A stretch of DNA of 64,000 nt from Catonia carolina (lineage: Eukaryota > Arthropoda > Insecta > Hemiptera > Achilidae), in the NCBI GenBank assembly GCA_035578175.1, contig JAQMRL010000002.1:79137325-79201324 (forward strand), read 5' to 3'. Of this stretch, positions 1 through 11,921 are shown in pieces. Positions within the stretch are counted from its first letter, which is position 1. Every line of letters starts with the position of its first letter. Position numbers and translations under genes: made by a program. The notes under the pieces are model-generated. The model did not search any database. It was not told where the DNA came from and saw only the letters and a list, made by a program, of their open reading frames with translations.

Positions 1-395
1 TTTTCTACATTTTTTATTGAAAATTTTTAACTGTTTCTTGGTGAAATAACAAAGTTATTCTTGCCCAAAGATGAAAAAATGTGATTTTCACTCCATTTTT
101 TGCATTTGACACTGGTTTTCTCAAAAACTATTTAACTTACAGTTCTGGGACCTGTTTTATTCAATTTATCAGATCAAAAACCATAAGAAATGATTGAATT
201 CGCCCCTTAATCTACCTTACCACAATTCCAGGAAGACCTCATTTCACCTGGTGAACTGAAATCCAGGCGAAACTTTCGCTAGCTGTAACTCGCTAACGAA
301 GCGTTTTCGGACCTATGTTTATATAACATTTTTTCATTATTTTTACTAGTACAATGTGCTGTAGAAGTGGGGGGAGAACTTCATGAATCACCCTG
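1..395 (+). mobile_element. Right half of the 1,011-bp near-palindromic element
   Basis: Identical by eye to 33281-33675, and it ends at the same CACCCTG terminus followed by TA. The left part is outside the window. Confidence 0.8.
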
Positions 396-975
396 TATGT
401 TCCTTTTTCTCAGAAACGGTTAGAGATATTAGCTTCAAATTTACAACACATCTTTTTCAATTATTCTTACATTGTTTAACACAAGGGATTTGTAATTTTT
501 ACACTGTAACTCATTTTTTGTCTTCTCAAAAAAGTACCTAAAGGTACTTTACAAATTATTTTTTTAAATGTTATATCATCAAATCCCTGTGTTAAAAGTT
601 GTAAAACGTAATGAATAAACTGTGTTCAAAATTTGAACTGATTATCTCTATCCATTCCTGTGAAAAAGGAATAAACATTTACATGGCGGAGATAGGGCTT
701 TCCAAACCCCCTTAAGGGCGTCTTAAGGGGTCGGGATAGAAGGCTAGTGTCCTATCCATACATTCACGTTGTGTGGCCTGTTTGTAACCACGTGACCACT
801 CATCAGCACGATAACCGTCTAATGATGAACGGAACTGAAAGGGCTGCCCATTCCACCCTGGCAGACGGTGGCTTGGGGCACTCAGTCTGCCAAACAAAAA
901 GCTGAAAGCAACAGTAAACTACAGCTTTTTCTGTCTGATTAAAATTTTTTTTTTTTAATTCCTAATTTGTGTACC
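396..975. other. No gene recognised
   Basis: AT-rich with a more GC-balanced block at 662-900. The small ORFs have no recognisable features. Confidence 0.4.
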
Positions 976-1370
976 TGCCCATAACAGACAGGTGGAGAGT
1001 CAAATTATTTACTCTCAATCTGTTCGTTGCTGGGCTAAAATAAATAGTTCTGTTTCTTATCACATGGTCAGCCAATTATATGACTGAATCATTTAAGAAC
1101 AGAAGAGGTAGAGGTGTAAAAGACACTAATCAGAGTTATCTCCTCTGAAAGTAATGGATTTCATTATACAGCCAGACCCTGTGGTGAATGAAGTGAAGGT
1201 GTCATTTGCAGAGTGGAAAATATGTGCTTTTCAGAGGGCCCGGCATGCTGATAAGCGTATTTTTCTACTCAGTGAGGAAGGCATTGGTAAACCACCTTAC
1301 TCCTCGTTTTACTTAGTAAAACCTCTAGAGGTTCAAACCAGCCTTTCGGCTAATGACCTAAACAACAACA
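976..1370 (+). repeat. ~395-bp retroposon (R2 family), copy 1
   Basis: Begins TGCCCATAACAGACAGG and ends CCTAAACAACAACA. At least eight near-full copies occur in the window. The AAC-rich tail and, at other copies, 9-11-bp target duplications point to a LINE-mobilised short retroposon. Here 'R2' is only my label, not the R2 rDNA element. Confidence 0.7.
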
Positions 1371-1560
1371 TAGATTATGAAGTCACAAGATTGCCTTTTG
1401 CGTATGTATAGGCGGTGAGGAAGGGAAGTGAAATATTTGCAGTGCTACCAACCTGAATAGTGAGACACTACATGTACATTTCACTACGGTGCAGTTTCTA
1501 CATACCTTTTGTAAGCTGTGGTTTATTCCGAGAAAATGTTTTCTTCATAAACGTAATAAG
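1371..1560 (+). repeat. Dispersed repeat R4, copy 1
   Basis: About 190 bp, matched in reverse complement at 8395-8586 (shared core GAGAAAATGTTTTCTTCATA). Function unknown. Confidence 0.5.
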
Positions 1561-1699
1561 AAGTAAATATGACCTGTAATAAAATTGCCTATAGCTTAAT
1601 TACGTTACTAGAAATGTTTGATTTACTGTAATTACGTTCTGTACTGTTGAATCACCTTCTTTACTATTGCTCTCACCAGCGTTTTCATTATCAGTCTCT

Positions 1700-1895
1700 C
1701 TAGTTTCTACCTAACCATTTTCTTTTTTTTACCAGGTGTCAACAAAACTGTTAAAGAATAGCTTTTATTCATGATCTTAATTTCCTTCTTTATTTTTTGA
1801 ATTGTGGAAAGAGAAACATCACAGTAGTTAGCCACTCGCTCACGGCTTTTGTTAAGAGTCATGGATTGGCATTTTTGTTTAGCTTCAACTTCCTA
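1700..1895 (-). pseudogene. Helix-turn-helix transposase N-terminal relic
   Basis: The minus strand reads EAKQKCQSMTLNKSRERVAN, then a DVSLSTIQKIKKE block and TPGKKKK. This resembles the HTH start of insect DDE transposases (SxxTVQRI...TPGKK). No catalytic domain follows. Confidence 0.4.
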
Positions 1896-2530
1896 ACATT
1901 TTATTACATTGCATATATTAGTTTTCCTTCAACACTGTGAATAGTTTGACGAAGTTTTTCAGAAACTAACATTTCTGTATCAAACAGTTAACCTATAGTC
2001 CAGCCTCTCTTAGTTTGCTTCTAATGTAAACAAATAATGACGTCACTGAGCATGCGCATTGTATCAAAATGTGTACACGCTGATTATAAAGTAAAAAAAA
2101 CATACTTTCAAAAGTATTTAAATACAAAATACTTTTAAAAGTTTTTTTTTTTAATGAAATTGTTAGGCCTGCATAATATCATGACTGATGTTTTTAGTAC
2201 TTTAAGTACTTATAATTTAAAAAATAGTTAACTTAATAGGAATACAACATCTGTAAAGTCGCAGACTTTAGCGTGCACCCTGTAGTAGGTGGCTTTTGTT
2301 TGTTGACAGTAGGAGCAAACTAAGAACGGCTGAACTGTACAAAACGTTCCAAGATATACTGTCTATGCTCTGGGTATAGTGTAAGTTGTTATGTTTTTAG
2401 TACTGAAATTAAAGCAGTCTGGCATGCGCACTGATGCTTTTCCCCTTTACCCCTCGTTGCAAACAACGGAAAACTCCTGACTCGAGTAACTATACTACTG
2501 GAAAACTATTTTAGTTGAATAATACTTAAT

Positions 2531-2927
2531 GAATGCCCATAACAGACAGATAAAGTGTAAAATTATTTACACTCAATCTGTTTGTTGCAGGGCTAAAATA
2601 AATAGTTGTGTTTCTTATCACATGGTCAGCCCCTTAAATGACTTAATCATTAAGAACAGAAGAGGTAGAGGTGTAAAAGACTCTAATCAGAGTTATCTCC
2701 TCTGAAAGTTATGAATTTCATTATACAGCCAGACCCTGTGGTGAATGAATTGAAAGTGTCATTTGCAGAGTGGAAAATATGTGCTTTTCAGAGGGCCCGG
2801 CATGCTGATAAGCATATTTTTCCACTCAGTGAGGAAGGCAATGGTAAACCACCTTACTCCTCGTTTTACTTAGTAAAACTTCTACACGTTCAAACCAGCC
2901 TTTTGGCTGATGACCTTAACAACAACA
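2531..2927 (+). repeat. ~395-bp retroposon (R2 family), copy 2
   Basis: Same family as 976-1370. It is flanked by the 10-bp direct repeat AATACTTAAT at 2521-2530 and 2928-2937, a clear target-site duplication. Confidence 0.75.
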
Positions 2928-2937
2928 ATACTTAATA

Positions 2938-4025
2938 TTGTATTGACTGGTATTAGAATGACTTCTATTGTCTATTTATATGTTAACTTGTCATGTTGAA
3001 ATAATATAAATTTATGTTAATTGTAATTTTTTCTCGTGTTGTTACAGGTTGAATTTGTTGTGGGTATGGCAAAATGAACAGGTGATGAAAGCAAGCAATC
3101 CTGGATCAGGAACTTAGCATGACTCTGAAAGGTGAAAATCAAAATGGGATCAAGTTTGGTAACGTATGGCTGCTCTCACACCCGTGAAACTTGACCTCGA
3201 TGCAATTTAAATGACTCGACCGAAAAACGAGTCGCGTCCTGCATGTTTGCACACTGAGAAGACACGATCTCGATGCAACTGTTCAGTCTTTTCTTCGAAT
3301 CCACCTATATGTTTCATGTTGCGAAGAAGATGTTGTCATTGCTTGTCGCTATTTAAGAAGAAAACGGAAAAAAAAACCGCAGCTGTTGGATATCACCGTA
3401 TGTAAGTATTAATACTGCCCTACTAAGCCAAAAAGCCGTAACTGCAAAAAAATTAAATTTGAGTTTTGAATTGATTCTGAGTTTTGAATTGTTTTGATGT
3501 TTTGTTTTGATTGTTTTGAATTGTTTTGATTTTTATGTTTAAAAGTATGAGAAATCCAAAAAACTAAGCCAAAATACTGTATCTACAACCTTATACGAGA
3601 TATAAAGGTTACCCAAAAAGCGATAACTGCAGTTACCCCTTTTTGGCTTCTTATAACATGAACGCCTTAACTGTATCTGCATAAATTTTAATAAAAAAAG
3701 CATTTAGGAAAAAACTGAAGTATTTTTCTGATCCTTTGGCGTAAAATTTGCATGAAACAGTATGAAGTCAGATAACCTGTATATTTTTAACAAGTGGCTT
3801 AGCAGGGCAGAATAGAGGAGCGTATGTGTGTGTCCAGGATTTCTCCTGTGATTAAAACAAATTTTAAGTCTTTTTATCGCATGCCAAAAGAAAGGTAATG
3901 TCTCCCCTAGACATGGAAATTTTTCACTTCCTTCGTCTTTGGCTTCTTCGTCTGCCATGATTATATGTGACTGGTCGAGCAGATGTTTGGACAAGCTGAG
4001 TTGCATGCGATCAATTCAATTGATC
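2938..4025. other. No gene recognised
   Basis: Contains short ORFs with no domain signal, a TTTTGA-rich tract near 3460-3530 and an acceptor-like gttgttacag near 3048 with no convincing exon. Confidence 0.35.
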
Positions 4026-4955
4026 AATTTTTTTTTTTTTTTTTGGTTTCCGACTGGTGTGCAATTACTGCTAATGCAGACGGTAAAGGATGAAATGATT
4101 TTTGTTACGAGGGTCATTCGTAAAATAAGGTTCCCATGATTTTTAAAAATAGACAGCTATATTTTTTATCTTAGTGTTATACATCAATTTAAAGCTTGAA
4201 ACTTACGCTATTTTTCTACATAATCGCCGTTTCTATGCAAAAACTTTTGCAGACGATGCTCCAACTTTTCTATCCCCATGTTGTAGAATTCTGCCGCCAA
4301 TCCTTTGAGGAATCGAGTAACCTCTTCCTTGACTTCATCATCGGTACTGAAGCGTAGGCCACCCAAGTATTCCTTTAATTTTGGGAATAAGTGATAATTA
4401 CGTGGGGCTAGGTCCGGGCTGTAGGGGGGGGGGGCACAACGGTCCAGCCAAAATCTGTCAGCAGTTCTTGAGTTTGATGTGAGACATGAGGTCGAGCGTT
4501 GTCATGGAGAAGCCTCACACCACTGGACAATCTTCCTCTCTGGCGGTTCTGGATTGCGCGTCTCAGTTTTCTTAATGTGTCGCAATATCTGTCAGAGTTT
4601 ACTGTTGTTCCATGATGAATGTCAATAGGTGAAATCCGTTTTGCATTTAAAAAACGTATCACAGCGCGAATTTCGCATCTGGCGGTAACAGCGATAGGGA
4701 ACTCCATCTTCGAAGGCTGCTAGGCGGGCATTGATCGACGTAGCGAGGCGGGAGTGGTGCGGAAAAAGAGAAAGAGAGCTGACGAGTAAGACAGTGCTGC
4801 CAGATTTCTCCCAGCACATCGCATTCTGTCTCGGCAGCTTAGGGAACCTTATTTTACGAATGACCCTCGTACGTATGAAAATATGTCGTGCCTGAATGGG
4901 ATTCGAACCCAAGACCCCATGATGAGCGATTCGATCAAGGTCACACTGGCGGGAG
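4026..4955 (-). mobile_element. tRNA-derived SINE (type a), split by a mariner
   Basis: Poly-T at 4028-4044 is the minus-strand poly(A) tail. The tRNA-like head with B box GGTTCGAATCC (seen as GGATTCGAACC) lies near 4899-4912. The mariner at 4108-4869 interrupts it at a TA; the intact copy at 9975-10142 supplies the empty site. Confidence 0.75.
4108..4869 (-). mobile_element. Internally deleted mariner element
   Basis: Perfect 28-bp terminal inverted repeats (CGAGGGTCATTCGTAAAATA...) flanked by TA. The minus-strand ORF 4707-4408 starts with a mariner N-terminus (CEIRAVIRFLNAKRISPIDI) and jumps to the C-terminal part (SDRYCDTLRKLRRA, LLHDNARPH), so the central third including the first catalytic Asp is missing. 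The deletion keeps the frame, but a later break removes the YSPDLAP motif from it. Confidence 0.85.
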
Positions 4956-5111
4956 GGTGAACATGTAAATGTAAGGGCAGTGTGAGATCGGCGTAACAGT
5001 ATTGCAAGCAGTACAACCAGCAACAATCTGCTCTGACATCTACAGCTATTGGCATCTAAACTACATCCGGTGCTTTACTCAAAAACTAAAACTCTTAAAC
5101 AGTTAAAAAAA

Positions 5112-6046
5112 TCTGGTGTGAAACACTCACACAACTTTCTCTTGCCAATGCAAATATTAAACAATAAACCTGAAGATGATGATTAGTAATAAAACATTAG
5201 AAATAAACAAAAAACTAACCTTAACAAACATAACCTAATTTTAATCATATATGAAAGACGAAAAATGAAAATCGATCTCAGTTTGCCTTAAAAATACGGA
5301 AAATCATTCTTTCACGCTAAACTAGGCTCTCTAGAGAAAAATGCTCAAAATAAAAGTTGTAGATCTTATAATTTCCTATAAAATTTATTATATACACTTT
5401 TGTCATAAAATGCATACTAAGGCCGAAATGTTAAAAAAATCGATTTTTCTCACGTTTTCGTGAGAAAAAAAACAGAAAATCGCTAATTACTGCTAAACTA
5501 AGCGTTATACAAAACAATGTTTGAAATAAAGGTTGTAGAATTTTTAATTCTCTACAATTTTTATTATATAAATTTTTGCGTTAAATTGCATATTAAAGCC
5601 GTAATCTTAAAAAAACTATGTTTTTACGTAAAAACAGCCTCACCGAGAATTTCAACAAAAATGGCGCCTACCCTATCTTGTAGAGCATAAAAAATTAGTA
5701 AATCAGGCTATTAAAAAAATAATCGTAGGACCAGTTTTTGAGAAAATCGCAAAAAGTGAAAAATTACACGAATAAACTACTATTTCCGGTTGACCGATTT
5801 TGATGAAAATGTTCGTGTCGGGTCCGGTAGTGGTATGCAACTTAAGTTTTAAGTTTCAAGTTCGTACGATGTTCCGTTCTTGAGATATTTTGTATACACA
5901 CACACACACAGACCAATCGCTAAAAAACATGTTTTTTTGGGTTCAGGGGGTCTGAAAACGTGTAGATACGGTAAAAACTCGATTTCGAAAAATCGATATG
6001 AAAACAATACTTTCCTTCCTATATATTCATATAGGCAAGAGAAAGT
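5112..6046 (+). mobile_element. Helentron-like ~940-bp element, copy A
   Basis: Begins TCTGGTGTGAAACACTCACA. A 13-bp block ACTTTCTCTTGCC near the start is inverted near the end (GGCAAGAGAAAGT). A (CA)n tract lies in the core, and a small hairpin CCTATAT-ATTC-ATATAGG sits just before the end. No terminal inverted repeat and no target duplication are visible. This layout fits non-autonomous Helentrons (DINE-1/INE-1 type); a long MITE is the alternative. Confidence 0.6.
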
Positions 6047-6116
6047 AAAAATATGCAAATTATATTAATTTTGTTGAAAATTCATTAACTAACTGTTTTT
6101 TATGGTCTTGTTACAG

Positions 6117-6200
6117 GTATCGTAAAGGAAAAGAAAGGCAGTCTTGGTTAACGAAAAGAAATTTGTAAAACTAGTATGAACCTGTATTATATTCAATAAA
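6117..6200 (+). CDS. Candidate terminal exon with poly(A) signal (unknown gene)
   Basis: A strong 3' splice site is visible: a branch-point-like ttaactaac, a pyrimidine tract and ttgttacag ending at 6116. One frame then encodes YRKGKERQSWLTKRNL and stops at 6166-6168, and AATAAA follows at 6195-6200. I could not find matching upstream exons and do not recognise the peptide. It may be the 3' end of a host gene interrupted by the Helentron-like copy at 5112-6046, or a chance alignment of signals. Confidence 0.25.
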
Positions 6201-8394
6201 AATCTTTAGTGGCAATAATTTGTTTAATTTTTATAAAATTACAACCTTTTAACAATCCCGAATTCCTTATAAAAACAATCCTTAATACTTATGCAGTTTG
6301 CACCCTGTTATAAATAAAAGGGTGAGGAAGGCAATGGTAAACCACCTCACTCCTCGTTTTACTTGGTAAAACCTCTAGTCTAGAGGTTCAAACCAGCCTT
6401 TCGGCTGTTATATTATACCTAAACAACTGTTATATTATATACCTAAACAACAACAATAAATAAAAGGCTAAACAGCGAAAAGTCAGATAAGAATTAAAGG
6501 TAATTCACATTTAAAAAAAAAAATAGTGTACTTTATCATTATCACGCTTTTACGAACGAAGAACAAACAAAAAACAAAGAAAGAAAAAGATGAATGCGTT
6601 CGCGGGAAATGTGTAGTGGTTTGCCGTCGCATTGTAAAGATTTATTTGATACCAGGATAGCATAATATTAGTGGAGGTTAGGTCGTTTAAGAAGCAAGTA
6701 CATTTGTGGGAAATGTGTACTGGCTTGCCGCCATTGTAAAGATTAATTCGATACCAGGATTGCATGTTGTTAGTAGAGGTTAGATCGTTTATAAAGAAAG
6801 TATAATAAATAGGTTGTACATAGTAGGATGCATAACCAAAATATTGAAGGCATTTTCAATTTATGAATGAGTACTGTAGCTACCACTTTTATTTCCTACT
6901 CTCCTGGTATTATAGAAAATGACACAACTTAGTCCCTGCAGAGATCGGCATTACTTATCGACGAAATTTTAAACCTATGACGTATTTAACCGTAGTCCGT
7001 ATGACGTAACTATCCGTAGTCCCACTACATTTAACAATTTATTTTAATAATTTTTATTAATTTCTAAAGTTTATCATATTCATCACTGTATTTAGCAATA
7101 TAGTATTTTAATAATTTTTCGTGAATTTTAACAAGGGTCACCAGAACTAGCTTATAATCGAAAGTATAGAATATCGATCATATAATAACATAATTTTGTT
7201 AAACATTTTCCTGTTTAATTCATACAACCAACTTACAAAACATGTAACACATGCTTAGAAACATTTTCAATAAACCAAATATTTCTAAATATTGATGACT
7301 TCATACATTTTTGGTGATCTGAGCAACAGTGAGGTAGAAATTTAATAAAGACACAACAATTCAATTCTATAAAACATTTATTGTTTTATTGACATTTATA
7401 TGTATTAATAATTGTTTAAAAAAGATTGTCTACACATTTATGTAGATAAAAAAATTTATTAGTTATACACGAGTGTTTAAAATACATAATGAAGATACTG
7501 AGCTAGAAATTTCTCTTCTTAACCTAAAGTCAGATCTAAATTAATAATAATAATAATATTTATTTATTCCACTTTATACAAATACAAAATTATATCTTAT
7601 CTACTAGGAATGAATAACCACCAACTCAAGTAAACTGTGGTTATATATATATAAAAAAAAACACAAAATACATAAAAACAAGTTTACAAATGAATTACAA
7701 ATCAAATGAATTATAGAAATAAATTACACATCAAATGTCGTCATCCACTACAAATGACAATTCAAATTTTAGCGGCAGCTACGGCGCATGTTAACTATAT
7801 TTTTTAACAACAATATTAACCCAGCCGTCAATCTTCAGAGCAGATATTCACCTGTACATGACTAACACTAAAATCAGTTATTATTGTTATATTGTTTACC
7901 AAGATCAGTAAATTCCTACAAGACTGAATAGCAAGCACTGCAAGTCAGCAACGGTAAAACACCAACACTAACCAACAATTCTTACAAGTGAATCAACATC
8001 AGTTATCTGATTGAGCCAATCTTTAACCTTTCTTGAAAATATTAACACGTTTAAGCTATTTTTAATTTCAATAGGCAACAGATTAAAACACTTCAGACCC
8101 AAAAAAACAAAAGTTTTAGCAAAAAAATTATTATTAATTAAATTATTATTATCAACAAAATTATTATCATTGTCCTCAGAAAACCTATCAAAAGCTTCTT
8201 GTGTTTTTTATTTTCAATTTATTTATTTATTTAATAAAGTTTTACATGTGAGAGCAACAGGCAAGACCCAATACTGCTGTCTTAAAACGTATATAACAAT
8301 ACATTAATGATGCTTATAACCTACAATTTAATAATGAATTTACTAACGATTATAACATATGACCATGATGAAAATAATATTTTAAAATGATATT
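6201..8394. other. No gene; partial R2 copy and a tandem duplication
   Basis: 6322-6465 is a fragment of the R2 retroposon 3' end. 6602-6807 is a two-unit tandem repeat with a period near 104 bp (shared GATACCAGGAT...GTTAG). The rest is AT-rich and I recognise nothing in it. Confidence 0.45.
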
Positions 8395-8590
8395 TTTATT
8401 TCCTATAAGGTTTATGAAGAAAACATTTTCTCGGAATAAACCACAGCTTACAAAATGTAAGTAGAAACTTCACGGTAGTGAAATGTATGAGCAGTGTCGC
8501 ACTGTTGAGGTTGGCAGCACTGCAAATATATCATTTCCCTTCCTCATAGCCAATCCATACGCAAAAGGTAATCTCGTGACTTCAGTATCT
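8395..8590 (-). repeat. Dispersed repeat R4, copy 2
   Basis: Reverse complement of 1371-1560 with scattered mismatches. Confidence 0.5.
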
Positions 8591-8917
8591 ATACCTTACA
8601 TGAATATATAGGAAAGTATTATTTTCATGTTGATTTTTCCAAATCGAGTATTCATTGTATATACTTGTTTTCAGACCCTCTGAACCAACAAAAAACACGT
8701 TTTTAGCGATTAGTGTGTGTGAACAAAACATCCCAAAAATGGAGTGTATTGTACGAAGTTGAACTTAAAACTTAAGTTTGGTTACCATAAGAGAACCTGA
8801 TAAACTTTTTCACCAAAATTAGTCAACTGGAAGAAATAGTTCATAGTGCGATTTTTTTGCGAATTTCTCAAAAACTGCTTTTACAATTTTGTTTTAAATC
8901 ACCTCATTTACTATATG

Positions 8918-9305
8918 CCCATAACAGACAGGTGGAGTGTCAAATTATTTTACAATCTGTTTGTTGCAGGGCTAAAATAAATAGTTCTGTTTCTTATTAC
9001 ATAGTCAGCCAATTGAATGGCTGAATCATTTAAGAACAGAAGAGGTAGAGGTGTAAAAGACACTAATCAGAGTTATCTCCTCTGAAAGTAATGAATTTCA
9101 TTATTCAGCCAGACCCTGTAGTGAATGACGTGAAGGTGTCATTTGCAGAGTGGAAAATATGTGCTTTTCAGAGGACCCGGCATGCTGATAAGCATACTTT
9201 TCCACTCGGTGAATTGTGGCAATGGTAAACCACCTCACTCCTCGCTTTACTTAGTAAAACCTCTACAGGTTCAAACCAGCCTTTTGGCTGATGACCTAAA
9301 CAACA
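8918..9305 (+). repeat. ~395-bp retroposon (R2 family), copy 3
   Basis: Inserted into Helentron-like copy P. It is flanked by the imperfect direct repeat TTTACTATA / TTTAATATA. Confidence 0.65.
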
Positions 9306-9457
9306 TTTAATATATTTTTTATGTTCTACAAGATAGGGTAAGCGCTGAATCAGCTGAAATTCTTGGGGGGGCCTGTGCTCTCATGGTAAAACTTTTTTTT
9401 TAAGATTGCGCCTTTAATTAGGCATTCTAGAGCAAACATATATCAAAAGTTGTAGAA

Positions 9458-9645
9458 ATTTTTTTTTTTGGTTTTATGTCTGACTGTTTTGCAATTGCTG
9501 CTAATGCAGACGGTGAGAAAAATGATAAATGAGGATGAATGATAAAACCATGCCAGGCCTGACTGGGAATCGAATCCGCGACACCAGCGTAGAAGCCAAT
9601 TGGGCAACCACTATATTAGACTATGTAGAACATTAAAAGGCCTAC
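9458..9645 (-). mobile_element. tRNA-derived SINE (type a)
   Basis: Poly-T start, GCTAATGCAGACGG body, and a tRNA-like head with the B box (GAATCGAATCC on this strand). Inserted into Helentron-like copy P with a short TGTAGAA direct repeat. Confidence 0.65.
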
Positions 9646-9974
9646 TACCTAAATAACATTTTTTTGTACTACACTTAAGGCGCATTTACACGTGCAATGA
9701 TTTGCTGGCGCCAGTATTGATGCCAGTTGAGGTTAACACATTTAACGCTTTTTGTCGCGCCAGTTCCTTTTTACTTTGCTGTTGCGTAGTGTCAAGTTCG
9801 TGAAGGCTTCCACAACAGTGATTTGTTACAGTGGTATTGATAGTTTGGAGGTCTGTTTTTATAAGACGAACAATGTACATCCCACAATTAAGAACTTGTT
9901 CATATTTTTCCAAAAATTTAATGTTTACATCACTACTTCACTTCTTATTTTTCAAAATTTAGCTCATTTTAGTT

Positions 9975-10142
9975 ACCGCATTGGCGTAATTGGTAACGTG
10001 CTCACCTCTCATCATGCGGTCTTGGGTTCGAATCCCATTCAGAAACAGCATATTTTCATACGTTACAAAAATCATTTCATCCTTCACCATCTGCATTAGC
10101 AGTAATTGCAGAACAGTCCGACGTTAAACCAAAAAAAAAAAA
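9975..10142 (+). mobile_element. tRNA-derived SINE (type a), intact head and tail
   Basis: A-box-like TGGCGTAATTGG, B box GGTTCGAATCC, body ending GACGTTAAACC and poly(A). Helentron-like copy B abuts the poly(A). Confidence 0.75.
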
Positions 10143-10587
10143 TCTGGTGTGAAACACTCACACAACTTTCTCTTGCCAATGCAAATAATTAATAATAAAC
10201 CTAACATTATTAATAAAATATTAGAAATCAAAAACTAACCTCAAAAATATAACCTTATTGTAATCATGAGTGAATGACGCAAAATGAAAATCAACCTCAG
10301 TATAGCTTAAAAATACGGAAAATCGCTCATTCACGCTAAACTAGGCACTGTACAAAAAAATGCTTAAAATAAAAGTTGTAGATCTTTTAATTTCCTATAA
10401 ATTTTATTATATACACTTTTGTCGTAAAATGCATTCTAAGGCCGAAATCTTAAAAAAAATCGATTTTTCTCACGTTTTTGTGAGGAAAAAACAGAAAATT
10501 GCTAATTACCGCTAAACTAAGCGTTATAAAAAAAAATGTTTGAAATAGAAGTTGTAGAATTTTACACTCTCTACAACTTTTATTATA

Positions 10588-11921
10588 CGAGGGCCATCCG
10601 GAAAGTAGTACCCGTTTCCGCCGCATGAGGCGCTGACGAGGCGAGCAGCCGCCGGTCAAGGTCAGATCGCTTCAGTGGCTTGCCTGCCTTCTCTGTTGTA
10701 AGTTCCGCGACGCTAGCATTGCCTGTCTTGTTTCTGTGACCGTTCATAATGTTTAAAAAAATTGAGAACGCCGCCAGTTGTGAAGTGAGGGCTGTAATAA
10801 AATTTCTCAATGCAAGAAACGTTCGACCTTGTGATATTCATCCCCAATTAAAGGAAGTGTATGGAGACGATGTGATGGATGAGTCATCTGTTCGGCGCTG
10901 GTGTCGTAATTTTAACTTGGGGAGGGGGAACACACACGACGATGAGCGTTCAGGGAGACCATCTGTCATTACAGATCAACTGCTGAGGTCAGTAGACGAA
11001 TTCGTGAGGCACGATCGGCGCGTTACAATTGATGACATCTGTGAACATTTCCCTAATGTTTCTCGCACAATTCTTCATGAAATTGTCAAAGACCATCTGC
11101 ATTATTCAAAAATTTGCGCAAGGTGGGTCCCTCGCATGCTTACAGATGAGCACAAAACCAAGCGTATGGCTGCTGCATTAACATTTTTGGAACGTTATTC
11201 TGATGAAGCAGACGCGTTCTTGAATCGCATAGTTACTGGTGATGAAACGTGGGTTTGTTATGCTTCATCTGAGAGTAAACGACAGTCAATGGAGTGGCAT
11301 CATCCTCATTCACCAAAGAAACCAAAAAAATTCAAGACTGTTCTGTCCACCAGGAAACTTATGGCAACCATTTTCTGGGATCGACATGGTATACTGCTTA
11401 TTGATTTTATGGCCCGTGGAGACACTATTAACGCTAATGCGTATTGTGAAACATTAAAGAAATTACGGCGGGCAATACAAAATCGACGGAGAGGTCTATT
11501 GTCTGATGGCGTCATTCTCCTCCATGACAATGCCAGGCCTCATGCAGCGGGGATAACACAACAACTTCTGCAGCAATTCAATTGGGAAATTTTCGACCAT
11601 CCACCGTATAGCCCGGACTTGGCCCCTTCAGATTTTCATCTCTTTACAAAACTTAAAGAGTTTTTGGCGGGAAAAAGATTTGACAGCGATGAAGAACTTA
11701 AAGAAGGTGTGACTACGTATTTCGATCGGCTGGCGGCGGAGGAATATGATGCTGGAATACAAAAACTCGTCACACGTTATGACAAATGCTTAAATTTGCT
11801 TGGAGATTATGTGGAGAAGTAGTTTAAGGTATGCTCTTTTCAATAAAAATGTTTACATTTGTTAATATTTACTTCTGTGTCTTTATTTCACAAACGGGTA
11901 CTACTTTCCGGATGGCCCTCG
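10588..11921 (+). mobile_element. Full-length mariner transposon with perfect inverted repeats
   Basis: 1,334 bp. The 30-bp terminal inverted repeats at 10588-10617 and 11892-11921 (CGAGGGCCATCCGGAAAGTA...) are identical, and TA is duplicated on each side. The single transposase ORF is intact. Confidence 0.95.
10749..11822 (+). CDS. Mariner transposase, intact
   Basis: 357 residues, typical for mariner (about 345-360). It cuts and pastes its own element by binding the inverted repeats and using a DDD catalytic triad. An HTH_48-like N-terminal domain (CEVRAVIKFLNAR...SSVRRWC) and linker WVPRML are followed by TGDETW (first Asp, about residue 165), LHDNARPH (second Asp) and YSPDLAPSDFHLF (third Asp, 34 residues after the second: DD34D). 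The tail YDKCLNLLGDYVEK is conserved. An upstream ATG is not needed; 10749 gives the usual start. Automatic annotation often calls such genes 'SETMAR-like'. With perfect repeats and no stops it may be active or recently so. Confidence 0.95.
   Translation: MFKKIENAASCEVRAVIKFLNARNVRPCDIHPQLKEVYGDDVMDESSVRRWCRNFNLGRGNTHDDERSGRPSVITDQLLRSVDEFVRHDRRVTIDDICEHFPNVSRTILHEIVKDHLHYSKICARWVPRMLTDEHKTKRMAAALTFLERYSDEADAFLNRIVTGDETWVCYASSESKRQSMEWHHPHSPKKPKKFKTVLSTRKLMATIFWDRHGILLIDFMARGDTINANAYCETLKKLRRAIQNRRRGLLSDGVILLHDNARPHAAGITQQLLQQFNWEIFDHPPYSPDLAPSDFHLFTKLKEFLAGKRFDSDEELKEGVTTYFDRLAAEEYDAGIQKLVTRYDKCLNLLGDYVEK

Noticed and set aside
1154..1411. 85-codon ORF and its relative at 2711-2935 as a small gene family
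   Set aside because: Both are the same segment of the ~395-bp retroposon; other copies have stops and shifts at the same places.
2039..2046. TGACGTCA as a promoter element
   Set aside because: It lies in a non-genic, repeat-like stretch with no nearby transcription start evidence; it also lowers confidence in the copy at 45671.
3211..3405. Small cysteine-rich ORF
   Set aside because: No signal peptide, no conserved spacing and no splice context; probably chance.
9686..9913. 75-codon ORF as a Harbinger protein
   Set aside because: No HARBI1 or Myb-like motif can be seen and it overlaps the inverted-repeat end.
9975..10040. Functional tRNA gene
   Set aside because: A and B boxes are present, but no full cloverleaf closes, and the unit continues into a SINE body with a poly(A) tail repeated elsewhere.
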